This document shows, piece by piece, positions 53,445 through 62,178 of a stretch of DNA of 64,000 nt (position 1 is the stretch's first letter; each line of letters starts with the position of its first letter). Source of the DNA: Billgrantia gudaonensis (GTDB lineage: Bacteria > Pseudomonadota > Gammaproteobacteria > Pseudomonadales > Halomonadaceae); the NCBI RefSeq assembly GCF_900100195.1, contig NZ_FNES01000012.1, positions 62,001 to 126,000 of the forward strand, written 5' to 3'. The notes below the pieces were generated by a model, which was not told the origin of the DNA, searched no databases, and saw only the letters and a program-made list of their open reading frames with translations. The translations under genes and the position numbers were made by a program.

Positions 53445-53602
53445 GGGGCAGAAGCCGCCGGTGCGGAATGGGTTCACACCAAAACGCCTGGGCTTTCTTC
53501 AATAGCTGGCGGTTTCCTGTTGGCCGCGATACCGGGGCCGAATACTCGAAGACAGCGGTCGCGACGACGAGGCCATTGGCACCTTGCCATCGAGCGCCTA
53601 AC

Positions 53603-53619
53603 ATCCCCTACTGGAGGAT
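53603..53619. promoter_or_regulatory. Weak G/C-tract operator at the repressor gene
   Basis: ATCCCC TACT GGAGGAT is an imperfect version of the operator at 55238 and lies 25 bases before the repressor start, so autoregulation is possible. Confidence 0.4.
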
Positions 53620-53643
53620 AGGTACAACGACAGGGAGCTGAGC

Positions 53644-53919
53644 ATGCCGCCACACACCCACCAAAGCCACCCAGACATCATCAAGCGGCTCAACCGCGCC
53701 CGGGGCCACCTGCAGAGCGTGACCCAGATGATCGAGGATGGACGCCCCTGCCTGGACATCGCCCAGCAGTTGCATGCCGTGGAGAAGGCCATCCAGCAGG
53801 CCAAGCGAACCCTGGTACAGGATCACATCGACCACTGCCTGGACGAAGCCATCGCTCCCCGAACGGAGGGCCAGCAGTCCCACATCGAGGAATTCAAGGC
53901 CATCGTCCGCTATCTGTAG
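53644..53919 (+). CDS. Metal-sensing repressor, RcnR/CsoR (DUF156) family
   Basis: 91 residues, all-helical. DIIKRLNRARGHLQSVTQMIEDGRPCLDIAQQLHAV carries the family's conserved Cys (position 36); His residues at the N-terminus (HTHQSH) and in DHIDHCLD resemble the Ni/Co set of RcnR. These repressors bind G/C-tract operators and release when metal binds. Such an operator lies at the neighbouring exporter gene; a weaker one (ATCCCC-N4-GGAGGAT, 53603-53619) precedes this gene. GGGAG before ATG 53644. Confidence 0.88.
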   Translation: MPPHTHQSHPDIIKRLNRARGHLQSVTQMIEDGRPCLDIAQQLHAVEKAIQQAKRTLVQDHIDHCLDEAIAPRTEGQQSHIEEFKAIVRYL

Positions 53920-53972
53920 TCGCGTAGCCGATCACGCTCACTTCACCTCGTTCTTACACCGTTGACGGCAGC

Positions 53973-55184
53973 TCACGACTCGTTCTTCCAGGCGCGTGCT
54001 TGTGTCTTTTCCGCCGGCCACAGACGCGCAGCCAGCAGGGTAGCAGCCAGGGCCAAGGTGGCCAGGGCTGCGAAGGCGTTCATCATCCCCAGGGCGCTGC
54101 CCAGCCAACCGGCCAGCGGATAGGCCACCAGCCAGCAGGCATGAGAGAGCGAAAACTGGGCAGCGAACAGGGTCGGGCGCTCTTCGGCCTGGCAGGACTG
54201 CTTGAGCAGCCGGCCGGTGGGCGTCATCACCATCGAGGCCCCGGCCCCCAGCACGAACCACAACAGCAGCAGAAGCGCGAAGCCCGGCGCCATCAGCCCC
54301 GCCAGCAAGCTGGCACTCATCAGCAAGCCACCCGCCAGCATCACCGGCCGCTGGTCCAGGCGTTCCAGTATCTTGGGCAAGGTAAGAGCGACGACCATCG
54401 ACCCACCGCCCGCCGCCGCAAAGGCGATCGCCACGTGGGTCTCACCCATACCCAGGGCATGACGTACGTAAACCACGGTATTGACGATCTGCATGGCGCC
54501 GGCTGCGGCCACCGCCATGTTGAGGGCCAGCAGCCCACGCAGCCGTGGGGTGTGCAGATAGCGGCTCATTCCCTGGATCAGCCTGGCCCAGACCCCGCCG
54601 CCGGCCGGCTGAGGGTACGGCGAAGGCAGCGACACGCTGACCACCAGCAACGCCGAGAGCAGGAAGGCCGCCGCATTCAGCACGAACAGCAGGCTGAAGG
54701 ACATCACCACCAGCAGCAGCGCGGCGAGCAGCGGGCTCAGCAGGTTCTCCAGGTCATAGGCCAGGCGCGACAGGGAGAGCGCCTGGGTGTAGCGGCGCTC
54801 GTCCTCGAAGATATCGGGAATCGTGGCCTGAAAGACCGGCGTGAAGCCCGCCGAACAGGCGTTGAGCAGAAAGATCAGCAAATAGATCTGCCACACTGCG
54901 GTGACGAACGGCAGGCTCACCACCACCGCAGCGCGCAGTAGGTCGAGAGTGACCAGCAGGGCGCGCCGTGGCAGCCGGGTGGCGTAAGCGCCGACCACTG
55001 GGGCGATGCCCACGTAGGCGATCATCTTGATGGCCAGCGCCGTGCCCAGCACCTCACCGGCGCGCTCGCCGGCCAGCTCACTGGCCAGCAGCGCCAGGCC
55101 GACCGTGGTCAGGCCAGTACCGACCAGAGCGATGACCTGAGCGGAGAACAGATGGCGATAGCGACGATCCCGAAACAGCTCCAT
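53973..55184 (-). CDS. NreB-like major facilitator exporter (likely nickel resistance)
   Basis: 403 residues with 12 predicted helices. HLFSAQVIALVGTGLTTVGLALLA and GTALAIKMIAYVGIAPVVGA resemble NreB/NrsD-type nickel exporters of the MFS. Unlike NreB it lacks a His-rich C-terminal tail, so metal specificity is uncertain. GAGGG precedes ATG 55184. A perfect RcnR/CsoR-type operator lies 54 bases upstream; the likely repressor gene is convergent and ends 53 bases from the exporter stop. Confidence 0.8.
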   Translation of the reverse strand: MELFRDRRYRHLFSAQVIALVGTGLTTVGLALLASELAGERAGEVLGTALAIKMIAYVGIAPVVGAYATRLPRRALLVTLDLLRAAVVVSLPFVTAVWQIYLLIFLLNACSAGFTPVFQATIPDIFEDERRYTQALSLSRLAYDLENLLSPLLAALLLVVMSFSLLFVLNAAAFLLSALLVVSVSLPSPYPQPAGGGVWARLIQGMSRYLHTPRLRGLLALNMAVAAAGAMQIVNTVVYVRHALGMGETHVAIAFAAAGGGSMVVALTLPKILERLDQRPVMLAGGLLMSASLLAGLMAPGFALLLLLWFVLGAGASMVMTPTGRLLKQSCQAEERPTLFAAQFSLSHACWLVAYPLAGWLGSALGMMNAFAALATLALAATLLAARLWPAEKTQARAWKNES

Positions 55185-55237
55185 ACGAGCCCTCTTGGCG
55201 CGGGGTGGCCCGATGCCACACCCGCTGGCGTGTCGAC

Positions 55238-55264
55238 TTCACATCCCCCCAGGGGGGATGTGAA
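55238..55264. promoter_or_regulatory. G/C-tract palindromic operator of the exporter gene
   Basis: TTCACATCCCCCC, one A, then GGGGGGATGTGAA: a perfect 13-bp inverted repeat. A C6/G6 tract flanked by A/T-rich arms is the known operator type for RcnR/CsoR-family repressors. Confidence 0.75.
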
Positions 55265-55459
55265 AAGCCTAGCCGCTATCCATCAAGAGGACAATTGATA
55301 CAGGGCAAGTCGTACGAGATTGCGCATCATGTCGAAGGTTCGAGATGTCGCTGGCCAAGGACACCGGCCATCATCGAGCAACTCCAGCCAGGTGGGGGCC
55401 GGTGAGGCTGCCCCTTCTGGCGCGGCGCACAGCGCACGCCACGATACCCCATCGAGGCA

Positions 55460-55852
55460 TCAGGGCTTGGCCATCAGGTCCGCTCGCCAGCCCCGCCAGA
55501 AGGCCACGCCCTGCAGAACGGCCAGTACCGCCTCGTAGAGCGCCGGGAGCCACAGCAGCCCCGAGGCGAACAGGAAGAACAGCGCGAAGCATCCCCGGAG
55601 CAGGATCGACAGCAGCGCCACCAGGCGGTTGTGCAGCGGCGCCAGAGCGGCCGGCAGGTAGAGCAACCCCATCGCCAGCATGGCCAGGCCGGCGTAGCGA
55701 GGCCAGGTCGGGGGTGCCGCCATGTCGGCGCGGATCAGCGCCAGAAAGTCCTCGGGCCACCACCACAACCACAAGCCGAGCAGCACGTTGAGGGCGATGC
55801 CGGCGAACATCACCCGCCGAAAGGTCCGGAACGCGTCGTGTGAGGTCTGCAT
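55460..55852 (-). CDS. Small membrane protein (130 aa), partner of RoxA-like cytochrome
   Basis: 130 residues with four predicted helices (about 12-30, 50-70, 75-95, 100-120). Resembles in length and layout the protein at 61773: WPRYAGLAMLAMGLLYLPAALAPLHNRLVALLSIL versus a like segment there. Function unknown. Last gene of the leftward oxidase operon, 26 bases after the cytochrome gene; GGAG precedes ATG 55852. Could help membrane assembly or electron transfer of the cytochrome; inference from position only. Confidence 0.75.
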   Translation of the reverse strand: MQTSHDAFRTFRRVMFAGIALNVLLGLWLWWWPEDFLALIRADMAAPPTWPRYAGLAMLAMGLLYLPAALAPLHNRLVALLSILLRGCFALFFLFASGLLWLPALYEAVLAVLQGVAFWRGWRADLMAKP

Positions 55853-55878
55853 AGCGAGGCTCCCCGGCCGGTCGGCCG

Positions 55879-57432
55879 CTAGAAGGTGAGCAGATAGTCG
55901 AGCAGGGCCGCCCGCTCCCCGGCCTCGAGCCCGGTGCCATAATCATGGCCCTGGTTGCCGTTGCCGGGCAGGCGGGTGTCGAAGCAGAAGCCCTCGTCCA
56001 GGGGTTCCCCCGGGGTGCAGTCGGGGGCCATGAAGCCGCCCTTGTCGCCGTCCAGCACGTCCAGGCCGCGGACGAAGGCCGTGGGGCGCTCGTCCGGCGG
56101 CAGCAGCAGGTCGTGCAGGGTCGGCACCGAGCCGTTGTGCAGGTAGGGCGCGCGCAACCAGAGCCCGTCCAGGGGCTGATTGGCGTAGCCGTCGGTCTTG
56201 CGGAAGTGGCGGAAGCGGTAGCGCTGGTCATCGGCGAACAGGGTGAGCTGATCTCGGCGCAGCGCCTCGGTGTAGCTGTCCAGGCGCGCCGGGTCGACCC
56301 CGAGCCTGGCGTTGGGCACCACCTCACCGAGCCGCTCGCCCTCGAAGACGTAGCGCTCGCCCTCCTGGTAGACGTGGCAGTCGGCGCAGTGGCGCATGTA
56401 GAGCGCCTTGCCGGCCGCCACGCTGTCGGCCTCGGGCTCGTGGGGGCTCGGCGGCGGCTCGAGATCGAGCAGCCAATCGGCGACCCGCTCGATGGACGCG
56501 TGGTCGACGCTCTCCTCGGTGACTCCGGCGCCCAGGGCGGCGCTCAGGTTGCGCTCCTGCAGCGAGGCGTTGTTGCCGTCCCAGTGCAGGTCCATGCCCT
56601 GGCGGGGACGCTGCAGGAAGATCGACGGGAAGTCCGCGGTGCCGATCCGCTCGCCCTCGGACAGGTCGGCGAGGGTCCTATCGAACTGGATCAGCTTGTA
56701 GGGATTGAAGGTATCGACCCGCCCCGGCCCCCAGGCCGGCTGCTCCGCCAGTAGCGGGGCGAGCTGCGCCTGGGTCGCCAGTAGCCCCTCGCGCACCCGC
56801 GGCAGCACCGCGTGCCGCCACACCAGGCGCTCGACCCAGCCCAGCTCCTGGCCCTGCTCGTCCATGGCGGCGAGCACGCGGTCCGGCGCCAGCCGCGGGT
56901 CGTCGGCGATCTCCAGCAGGAAGCTGATGAAGCCATGAAGGTCGAGGTTGTTGGACGGCATGCCCGATACCAGCCGCGGCTCGGCGTCGGGGGACTCGCG
57001 CACCGTGCCGGTATGGCATACCGCACAGTTGAACCAGCCCAGCTCCACGCCGCTCACCTCGCGGGTGCCCACGCCGACCGGCAGGTCGCCCGCGTCCAGG
57101 CTGTCGCCCGGGGCGTAGAGGAAGCCGAAGGCCGCGTAGCCCTCCTCGCCCAGCGTCTCGGGGAAGAGCTCGGGCAACACCCGCCACAGCCGCACCGGCA
57201 GGCCGCTTTCCGGCTCGCTGCCGATGGAGCCGTGGCGGAAGTGCGCTTCCGGGTCGGCGTAGAGGCGCACCGACTCGCCGCTGTAGCGCCACAGGGTGGG
57301 GACGCCGATCGCCAGGACCAGCACGCCGGCCACCACCACGGCCAGCGCCAGCAGGGTCAGCGGCAGGCGTCGCCGGCGTCGATGGCGGATCTCGTGCTGT
57401 ACGGCGGTGACGGGGGGCTCCTGGCGTCTCAT
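55879..57432 (-). CDS. RoxA/MauG-like dihaem c-type cytochrome
   Basis: 517 residues. A basic N-terminus and one helix (about 23-45) anchor it to the membrane with the rest in the periplasm. Two haem-binding motifs: CAVCH (136-140) and CADCH (349-353). WLRAPYLHNGSVPTLHDLLLPP near 430 is shared with RoxA-like dihaem oxygenases and MauG-type enzymes. ATG 57432 has GAGG upstream; an in-frame GTG 57465 overlaps the previous gene. Related dihaem proteins include rubber oxygenases and Pseudomonas fatty-acid dioxygenase/diol synthase pairs, so a lipid oxidation role is plausible. Confidence 0.82.
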   Translation of the reverse strand: MRRQEPPVTAVQHEIRHRRRRRLPLTLLALAVVVAGVLVLAIGVPTLWRYSGESVRLYADPEAHFRHGSIGSEPESGLPVRLWRVLPELFPETLGEEGYAAFGFLYAPGDSLDAGDLPVGVGTREVSGVELGWFNCAVCHTGTVRESPDAEPRLVSGMPSNNLDLHGFISFLLEIADDPRLAPDRVLAAMDEQGQELGWVERLVWRHAVLPRVREGLLATQAQLAPLLAEQPAWGPGRVDTFNPYKLIQFDRTLADLSEGERIGTADFPSIFLQRPRQGMDLHWDGNNASLQERNLSAALGAGVTEESVDHASIERVADWLLDLEPPPSPHEPEADSVAAGKALYMRHCADCHVYQEGERYVFEGERLGEVVPNARLGVDPARLDSYTEALRRDQLTLFADDQRYRFRHFRKTDGYANQPLDGLWLRAPYLHNGSVPTLHDLLLPPDERPTAFVRGLDVLDGDKGGFMAPDCTPGEPLDEGFCFDTRLPGNGNQGHDYGTGLEAGERAALLDYLLTF

Positions 57433-57439
57433 GGCGGCC

Positions 57440-58810
57440 TCACGGGGTGTCCGCTTGCGTGTCACGAGCGGGCGGCACCGGCGGCAACTGCAGCTCGGGC
57501 CGGGTCTCGTAGATGGCCATCAGCGACTCGAGCATGCGCTCGTGGTCGCCGCCGAAGCGCTCGAGCTCGTAGCAGCCCAGTGGATTCTTGGGCGCGTTGA
57601 GCAGGCACTTGTTGCAGAAGGTGCAGGGGTTCTCCGGCGCGTCGTGGCCGGCCTGCCACTGGCGCGGCAGGTCGGGGTTGGCGATCAGCGCCCGGGCGCT
57701 GGAGACGGCGTCGCAGGCACCGGTCTCGATCGCTTCGCGCACCAGGGAGGCGCGCTGGTAGCCGCCGGTGCTGATCACCGGGATGCTCACCGCCTCGCGG
57801 ATGGCGCGCGCCTCGTCCAGGCCGATGCCCTCCACCTCGCGGCCGCGCCGGTGGCGGAACCACAGCCAGCGAAAGATCCAACGCAGCGCCGGGTAGCGGA
57901 ACAGCAGGTAGTTGCGGAAGGTGTCGACTCCGGCGGAGAGCATGGCGTCGTAGGTGCTGGCGATGGTCTCGAAGGGGAAATCCCCGGGCGGGTTCAGGGG
58001 GTGGGGAAAGAGGCTGCCCAGCGAGACGTGCAGGGCGTCGGCACCGGCGGTCTCGGCCCAGCGGCACACCTGGACGGTCTCCGCCAGGTCGTTGCCCTTG
58101 CCCTCCCAGGGCAGCACGTCGTTGTGATCCACGGCGCTGATCTTCACCTGCAGATGGAAGTCCGGCCCCACCCGGTCGCGGATCGCCTCGATCACCTCCA
58201 GCAGAAAGCGCGCCCGGTTCATCAGCGAGCCACCGTAGCGGTCGCGCCGGTCGTTGATCGCCGAGCTCAGGAACTGGGTGAACAGATAGCCGTTGGCGGC
58301 GTGCAGCTCCACGCCGTCGAGCCCCGCCTCCCGGGCGCGCCAGGCGCCGCGGGCGAAGGCCTCGACGGTGCGCTCGACCTCGTGGCCGGTCATCGCCCGG
58401 CACAGGAAGCCGTGCAGCGACTCCTTCCGGTCGGTGGAACTCAGTCCCCGCCGATGCTGGTTGTGCACCCCGGGCAGGTCCATCTGGCGGCCGGAGTGGC
58501 TGAGTTGCAGGATGTACTTGCAGTCGAAGCGATGCACCGCCTCGCCGAGGCGCTGCCAGAGGGGGATGAAGTCGTCGCGGTGGATGGTGGCGTAGCCGGC
58601 GACGATGCGCCCCTCCATCTGCACCGGCACGAAAGAGGAGAGGATGGCCCCCACCCCGCCGCGGGCGAAGCGGCACTCCCAGTTGATGCGGGTCTGGGTC
58701 AGGCTGCCATCCTCGTTGTCGAAGCGCCCGGAGACGTTGGAACGCAGCAGGCGGTTCTTGATCTCGATGTTGCGCCACTTCAGCGGCGTGAAGATGACGT
58801 CCTCGCTCAT
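57440..58810 (-). CDS. Old Yellow Enzyme-type NADH:flavin oxidoreductase
   Basis: 456 residues. TIM-barrel FMN enzyme: IEIKNRLLRSNVSGRF, YILQLSHSGRQ, GVELHAANGYLFTQFLS and the SSARALIANPDLP phosphate-binding end. The C-terminus adds CTFCNKCLLNAPKNPLGC, a Cys-rich stretch like that of 2,4-dienoyl-CoA reductase-type members, which may bind Fe-S. Family members reduce alkenes conjugated to carbonyls. Start overlaps the preceding gene (ATGA); AAGGAGG upstream. Confidence 0.88.
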   Translation of the reverse strand: MSEDVIFTPLKWRNIEIKNRLLRSNVSGRFDNEDGSLTQTRINWECRFARGGVGAILSSFVPVQMEGRIVAGYATIHRDDFIPLWQRLGEAVHRFDCKYILQLSHSGRQMDLPGVHNQHRRGLSSTDRKESLHGFLCRAMTGHEVERTVEAFARGAWRAREAGLDGVELHAANGYLFTQFLSSAINDRRDRYGGSLMNRARFLLEVIEAIRDRVGPDFHLQVKISAVDHNDVLPWEGKGNDLAETVQVCRWAETAGADALHVSLGSLFPHPLNPPGDFPFETIASTYDAMLSAGVDTFRNYLLFRYPALRWIFRWLWFRHRRGREVEGIGLDEARAIREAVSIPVISTGGYQRASLVREAIETGACDAVSSARALIANPDLPRQWQAGHDAPENPCTFCNKCLLNAPKNPLGCYELERFGGDHERMLESLMAIYETRPELQLPPVPPARDTQADTP

Positions 58811-59715
58811 GCGTCTCGCCCTCCTTGCCGCACCGCCATGGCCTGCTCCCAGACCGCCGCCAGCAGCGCCAGGACGAAGCCCTGGGCCGGACAGCGCGCC
58901 CAGCTCTCGCCCATGAAGGCCAGCTCGCGATCGCCGCTCCCCCGGGCGGCATCCGCCAGGCGCAGCACCACCAGGTCGCCGGGTTCCAGCCTACGCGGCG
59001 CACAGGGCGTCGACAGCGGCGTCCGCACCCGGCGCAGCAGCGTCTCCGGCACCGCCAGGGTGCGGCCCAGCACCGCCGCCAGGGAAAGCCCGCGGGCCTG
59101 GGGCGTGGCGGCCAGTTCGCGCATCGCCGCCAATGAGGCCACCAGGTTGTGCACGGCGATGCCGGTGGCATGCAGGGCCAAGGGTTCGTCACCGGCGCGC
59201 TCGGCCAGCAGCCGTCGCGCCTGGCGCAGGCGCCCGGTCAGGCGTTGGCCCAGAGCGCGCAGGCCATTGACGCGGGGATAGGCATCGAGCAGCCGGGCCG
59301 CCGCATAGCTCGCCTCGTCGGCGCGGTAGTCGTCGTGGAACAGCCGCCCCAGCAGCCCTTGGGCGGCAGGGCCCAGTGCCTCGGCCTCGGCTTGGCCGGC
59401 CACCGCCTCCACCAACGTCTTGAAGGCTGGGTCCCGTTCCCAGACCGACGCCTCGGCGCGCTCATCGAGGCAACGCCCCAGTTCCGCGTGGCGCGCCTCG
59501 CGCCCCACCGCCTCGCGAGCCAGCAAGGCAGGCAGCGGCTTGCCGTCGAATGCGAAGGCCTGACGCAGGCGGGCCAGGCGCAGGCGATTGATCAGCCCAC
59601 CGGCGGGCGCCAGGTGGCGATCGAGGCGCGGCTCGGCATCCAGCCGGCGGATCTCGCGGGCATCGCTCACCTCCAGCAGGTTGACGATCCCGGGAATGCT
59701 CAGACGCCTGGCCAT
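58807..59715 (-). CDS. Unknown protein with P450-like C-terminal cysteine region
   Basis: 302 residues, no full family match recognised. LEPGDLVVLRLADAARG (near 244-260) followed by FMGESWARCPAQGFVLALL (near 267-285, Cys275) resembles the meander and haem-thiolate loop of cytochromes P450, where a Cys-Pro precedes the L-helix. A segment near 182-198 is I-helix-like. It is short by 100 or more residues, and the ExxR motif is not evident, so haem binding is unproven. GGGAGG precedes ATG 59715. Position between the haem oxygenase and the OYE supports a joint pathway. Confidence 0.6.
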   Translation of the reverse strand: MARRLSIPGIVNLLEVSDAREIRRLDAEPRLDRHLAPAGGLINRLRLARLRQAFAFDGKPLPALLAREAVGREARHAELGRCLDERAEASVWERDPAFKTLVEAVAGQAEAEALGPAAQGLLGRLFHDDYRADEASYAAARLLDAYPRVNGLRALGQRLTGRLRQARRLLAERAGDEPLALHATGIAVHNLVASLAAMRELAATPQARGLSLAAVLGRTLAVPETLLRRVRTPLSTPCAPRRLEPGDLVVLRLADAARGSGDRELAFMGESWARCPAQGFVLALLAAVWEQAMAVRQGGRDA

Positions 59716-59764
59716 GGTGCCTCCCTATCGATCCGTGCCAGCCGCGCGACCCTAGCCACGAGAC

Positions 59765-61573
59765 CTATTTTCGAGACCAAGGAAAGAAGACGTTGCGCAC
59801 CCCTTCCATCCGCGGCAGCAACTCGGGAAAGTGGCGACCGATCACCGTGCGCAGGCTGTTGTCGTCGATCCACTGCATGCCCGCCCGGGTGTAGACCTCC
59901 GGGGTGTAGTCGTCGGTGAAGAAGCGGTCGCTCTTGAGTCGCCGAGAGGCCATCAGGATGAAGATGCGAAAGGCGGTGTCGCTGAAGGCGAAGCCCGGCG
60001 GCGGCGTCTCGGCAAGGCAGCCGGTGAGAAGATCGACCTGCTCCACGTCGCCGTAGACCGCCTCCAGTTCGCGCTGCCATTCGGGATTGTCGGTGAGCTC
60101 GGCGAAGCTAGTCGGCGCCGGCATGTCGATCAGCCGACGGAAGCGGCAGTAGCGCGGCACCCCGCGCTCGCGGTCGCGCAGCACGTCGATGGTGGCCAGG
60201 TCGATGGTGCGCTCGTGGGGCGCCTGCTTGGCGTGCTGCTGCAAGTGGCGCGGAAAGTTGTGCAGCACCAGCGCCCCGGGATGGCTGGTACCCAGCGAAT
60301 AGAGCGCGTCGGCCAACGGCACCTCGGCGTAGAGCGACTGGGTTCGCGAGCCGGCCACCTCGGTCAGGCCGCAGGCCTTGAGCGGGCTGTCGTCTACCAG
60401 GCGACGGAAGTCGAAGTCGTCGGGCACCAGCGGGTGCATGCGGTAGACGGCAGTGAACTCCTCGGTAATGGCGTAGGGCGCGGCATGGTGATCCGCCGGC
60501 GAGCCGACGATGCCGCTGAGCAGTTCGCTGTCGCTTACCCGGCCGCGGCTACGGTAGAAGTGCTCGTCGAGGATGCCCCACCAGTTGGCGCGCATGCCCA
60601 GTCGCAGCTCCGGGGTGTCGAGCAGCGCCGGCGTCCACTCCACGGTATGGATCTTGGCGATCAGGGCGGCGTTGATCAGGCGCGCCTTCTGGAACAGCCA
60701 TTCGCCGTCGCGGTCCGGATGGTCGATGCGCAACCGGTCGACGATGGCGTTGTGCTCCCGGGCGAAGAGGGTGTGCATCAGCGACAGCCCCACCCACCAG
60801 TTGCCGTTGACCCCTGCCAGCTCGATGCCGTGCTCGTCCCGGGGCAGATGGCCGTCGGGACGCAGGTAGAGCTTGCCGTCGGGCAACAGCTCGCCGCTCT
60901 CCGGGTCGCTGCGCACCAGGCGCTGGCGCTCGAGGTTGCTGCCGTAGATCTGCGAGCCATCCCACCACTGGGTCTCGGTGTTGAGGAAGGTCTCCGGATA
61001 GCCCTCGTCGGCGGCGCCGCGGGTCGAATCGCGACGCGAACGAAGCACCGTCATGCGCTCCCAGGGCCAGTCGTCGTCCTCGTCGAGGGGGATCTCGTGG
61101 GGTGTGGCCTCGGCGTCGTTGCTGCCGTGGCTGAACCAGTCGTGGACCATGAACTGCAGCCAGGCAGGCACCAGGACGTTCAGGGTGGTGGCCGGAGAGA
61201 AGCTCTCGCGGGTCATCAGCCGGCGGCTCACCACCCGCGGGCTCGGTGTCATCAGCGCCTTGCCGCTCTCGGGGAAAGTCTCGGCAATGGGCACGTTGCG
61301 CCCGAAGCGGGTATGGGCCTTGCCCATGCAGGGGGCCGCCAGGTCATTGTAGCTGCCGTCGGCGGTACGGCAGCCGCGCACGTCGAAGCCGCCCTTGTCG
61401 GGATCCGGCGGCCGCTCGCGTTCGGTGTCGTGGAGGTTGTGCCAGCGCAGGTTGCCGCGCAGGGCGACGAGGTTGAGCACGGCGATGGGAAAGGGGAACT
61501 GATGCCACTGGCGGCGCCGGTTGATGCGCCGGAAGAGGCGACCGAGCAGCCCGCTGCCACGTTGTCCGAACAT
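59765..61573 (-). CDS. Animal-haem-peroxidase family protein, cyclooxygenase/alpha-dioxygenase-like
   Basis: 602 residues, no signal peptide seen. Distal His in FMVHDWFSHG (His144), Ca/haem-region blocks HTLFAREHNAIV, and proximal His in EEFTAVYRMHPLVPDDF (His380). A Tyr lies three residues before the proximal His (Tyr377), as in cyclooxygenases and fatty-acid dioxygenases where it forms the catalytic radical; peroxidases such as MPO lack it. A fatty-acid oxygenase is therefore more likely than a simple peroxidase. GGGAGG precedes ATG 61573. First gene of the leftward operon. Confidence 0.85.
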   Translation of the reverse strand: MFGQRGSGLLGRLFRRINRRRQWHQFPFPIAVLNLVALRGNLRWHNLHDTERERPPDPDKGGFDVRGCRTADGSYNDLAAPCMGKAHTRFGRNVPIAETFPESGKALMTPSPRVVSRRLMTRESFSPATTLNVLVPAWLQFMVHDWFSHGSNDAEATPHEIPLDEDDDWPWERMTVLRSRRDSTRGAADEGYPETFLNTETQWWDGSQIYGSNLERQRLVRSDPESGELLPDGKLYLRPDGHLPRDEHGIELAGVNGNWWVGLSLMHTLFAREHNAIVDRLRIDHPDRDGEWLFQKARLINAALIAKIHTVEWTPALLDTPELRLGMRANWWGILDEHFYRSRGRVSDSELLSGIVGSPADHHAAPYAITEEFTAVYRMHPLVPDDFDFRRLVDDSPLKACGLTEVAGSRTQSLYAEVPLADALYSLGTSHPGALVLHNFPRHLQQHAKQAPHERTIDLATIDVLRDRERGVPRYCRFRRLIDMPAPTSFAELTDNPEWQRELEAVYGDVEQVDLLTGCLAETPPPGFAFSDTAFRIFILMASRRLKSDRFFTDDYTPEVYTRAGMQWIDDNSLRTVIGRHFPELLPRMEGVRNVFFPWSRK

Positions 61574-61772
61574 GGGAATCCTCCCTGGTAGACGCCGTCG
61601 CTGAGATCAGGACGGGGGCCTCGCCCCTTGCCGGCCTTCGCCTCGCCGAGGCATGAGATACCTCACCCCCACAGGTTGAACGTGACCCTACCGCAAGTGA
61701 CAACTAACCTTTAGCACAGGGTTTTACCCCCCTCAATGTCGCGCCCCGTCCCATGGGGCTCAAGGAGGATGC

Positions 61773-62144
61773 TTGGCCAAGGGTAGCTACGCGACGGGAT
61801 TCCGCTTCATGGTACTGCTCGGGGTGGCGGCCAACCTGGCCCTGGCGGTACCCGCGGTCTTCATCCCCAATACGGTGATCGCGCTGGTGGGTGGAGCACC
61901 GGTGGCCGAGACGGTGTGGCCCGCCTTCGCCGGCTGGCTGCTGATCTTGCTCAGCCTGTTCTACCTGCCGGCGGCCTTCGACCCCATCCGCTACCGGGTC
62001 ATCGCCGTGCTGACGGTGCTGGCGCGCTTCGCCGGCGTCGTGTTCTTCACCCTGCTCTATCCACAATTCCTGCTGCTCGCCCTGTTCGACCTGTTCTTTG
62101 GCGCCACCCAGGGCGCGCTGCTGCTGGCGCTCGGCCGACGCTGA
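61773..62144 (+). CDS. Small membrane protein (123 aa), paralogue-like of the 55460 protein
   Basis: 123 residues with four predicted helices. WPAFAGWLLILLSLFYLPAA parallels the like segment of the 55460 protein, and both sit next to a dihaem cytochrome. Starts at TTG 61773 with AAGGAGG close upstream. Function unknown. Divergent from the oxygenase operon and followed by the second cytochrome gene. Confidence 0.75.
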   Translation: MAKGSYATGFRFMVLLGVAANLALAVPAVFIPNTVIALVGGAPVAETVWPAFAGWLLILLSLFYLPAAFDPIRYRVIAVLTVLARFAGVVFFTLLYPQFLLLALFDLFFGATQGALLLALGRR

Positions 62145-62178
62145 GCGGCGTCTTCGGTTCACTCGGGAGGAAGCGGTC

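Noticed and set aside
57296-59281. 661-residue open frame antisense to the OYE and P450-like genes
   Set aside because: Low-complexity His/Gln/Arg-rich translation with no ribosome site; the leftward genes have overlapping starts and good ribosome sites.
58807-59715. Annotation as a complete cytochrome P450
   Set aside because: Too short by at least 100 residues and no ExxR motif seen; reported only as P450-like.
61574-61772. Clear promoter pair between the two oxygenase-locus operons
   Set aside because: Elements such as TTGAAC and TTGTCA occur but none has a matching -10 at proper spacing.
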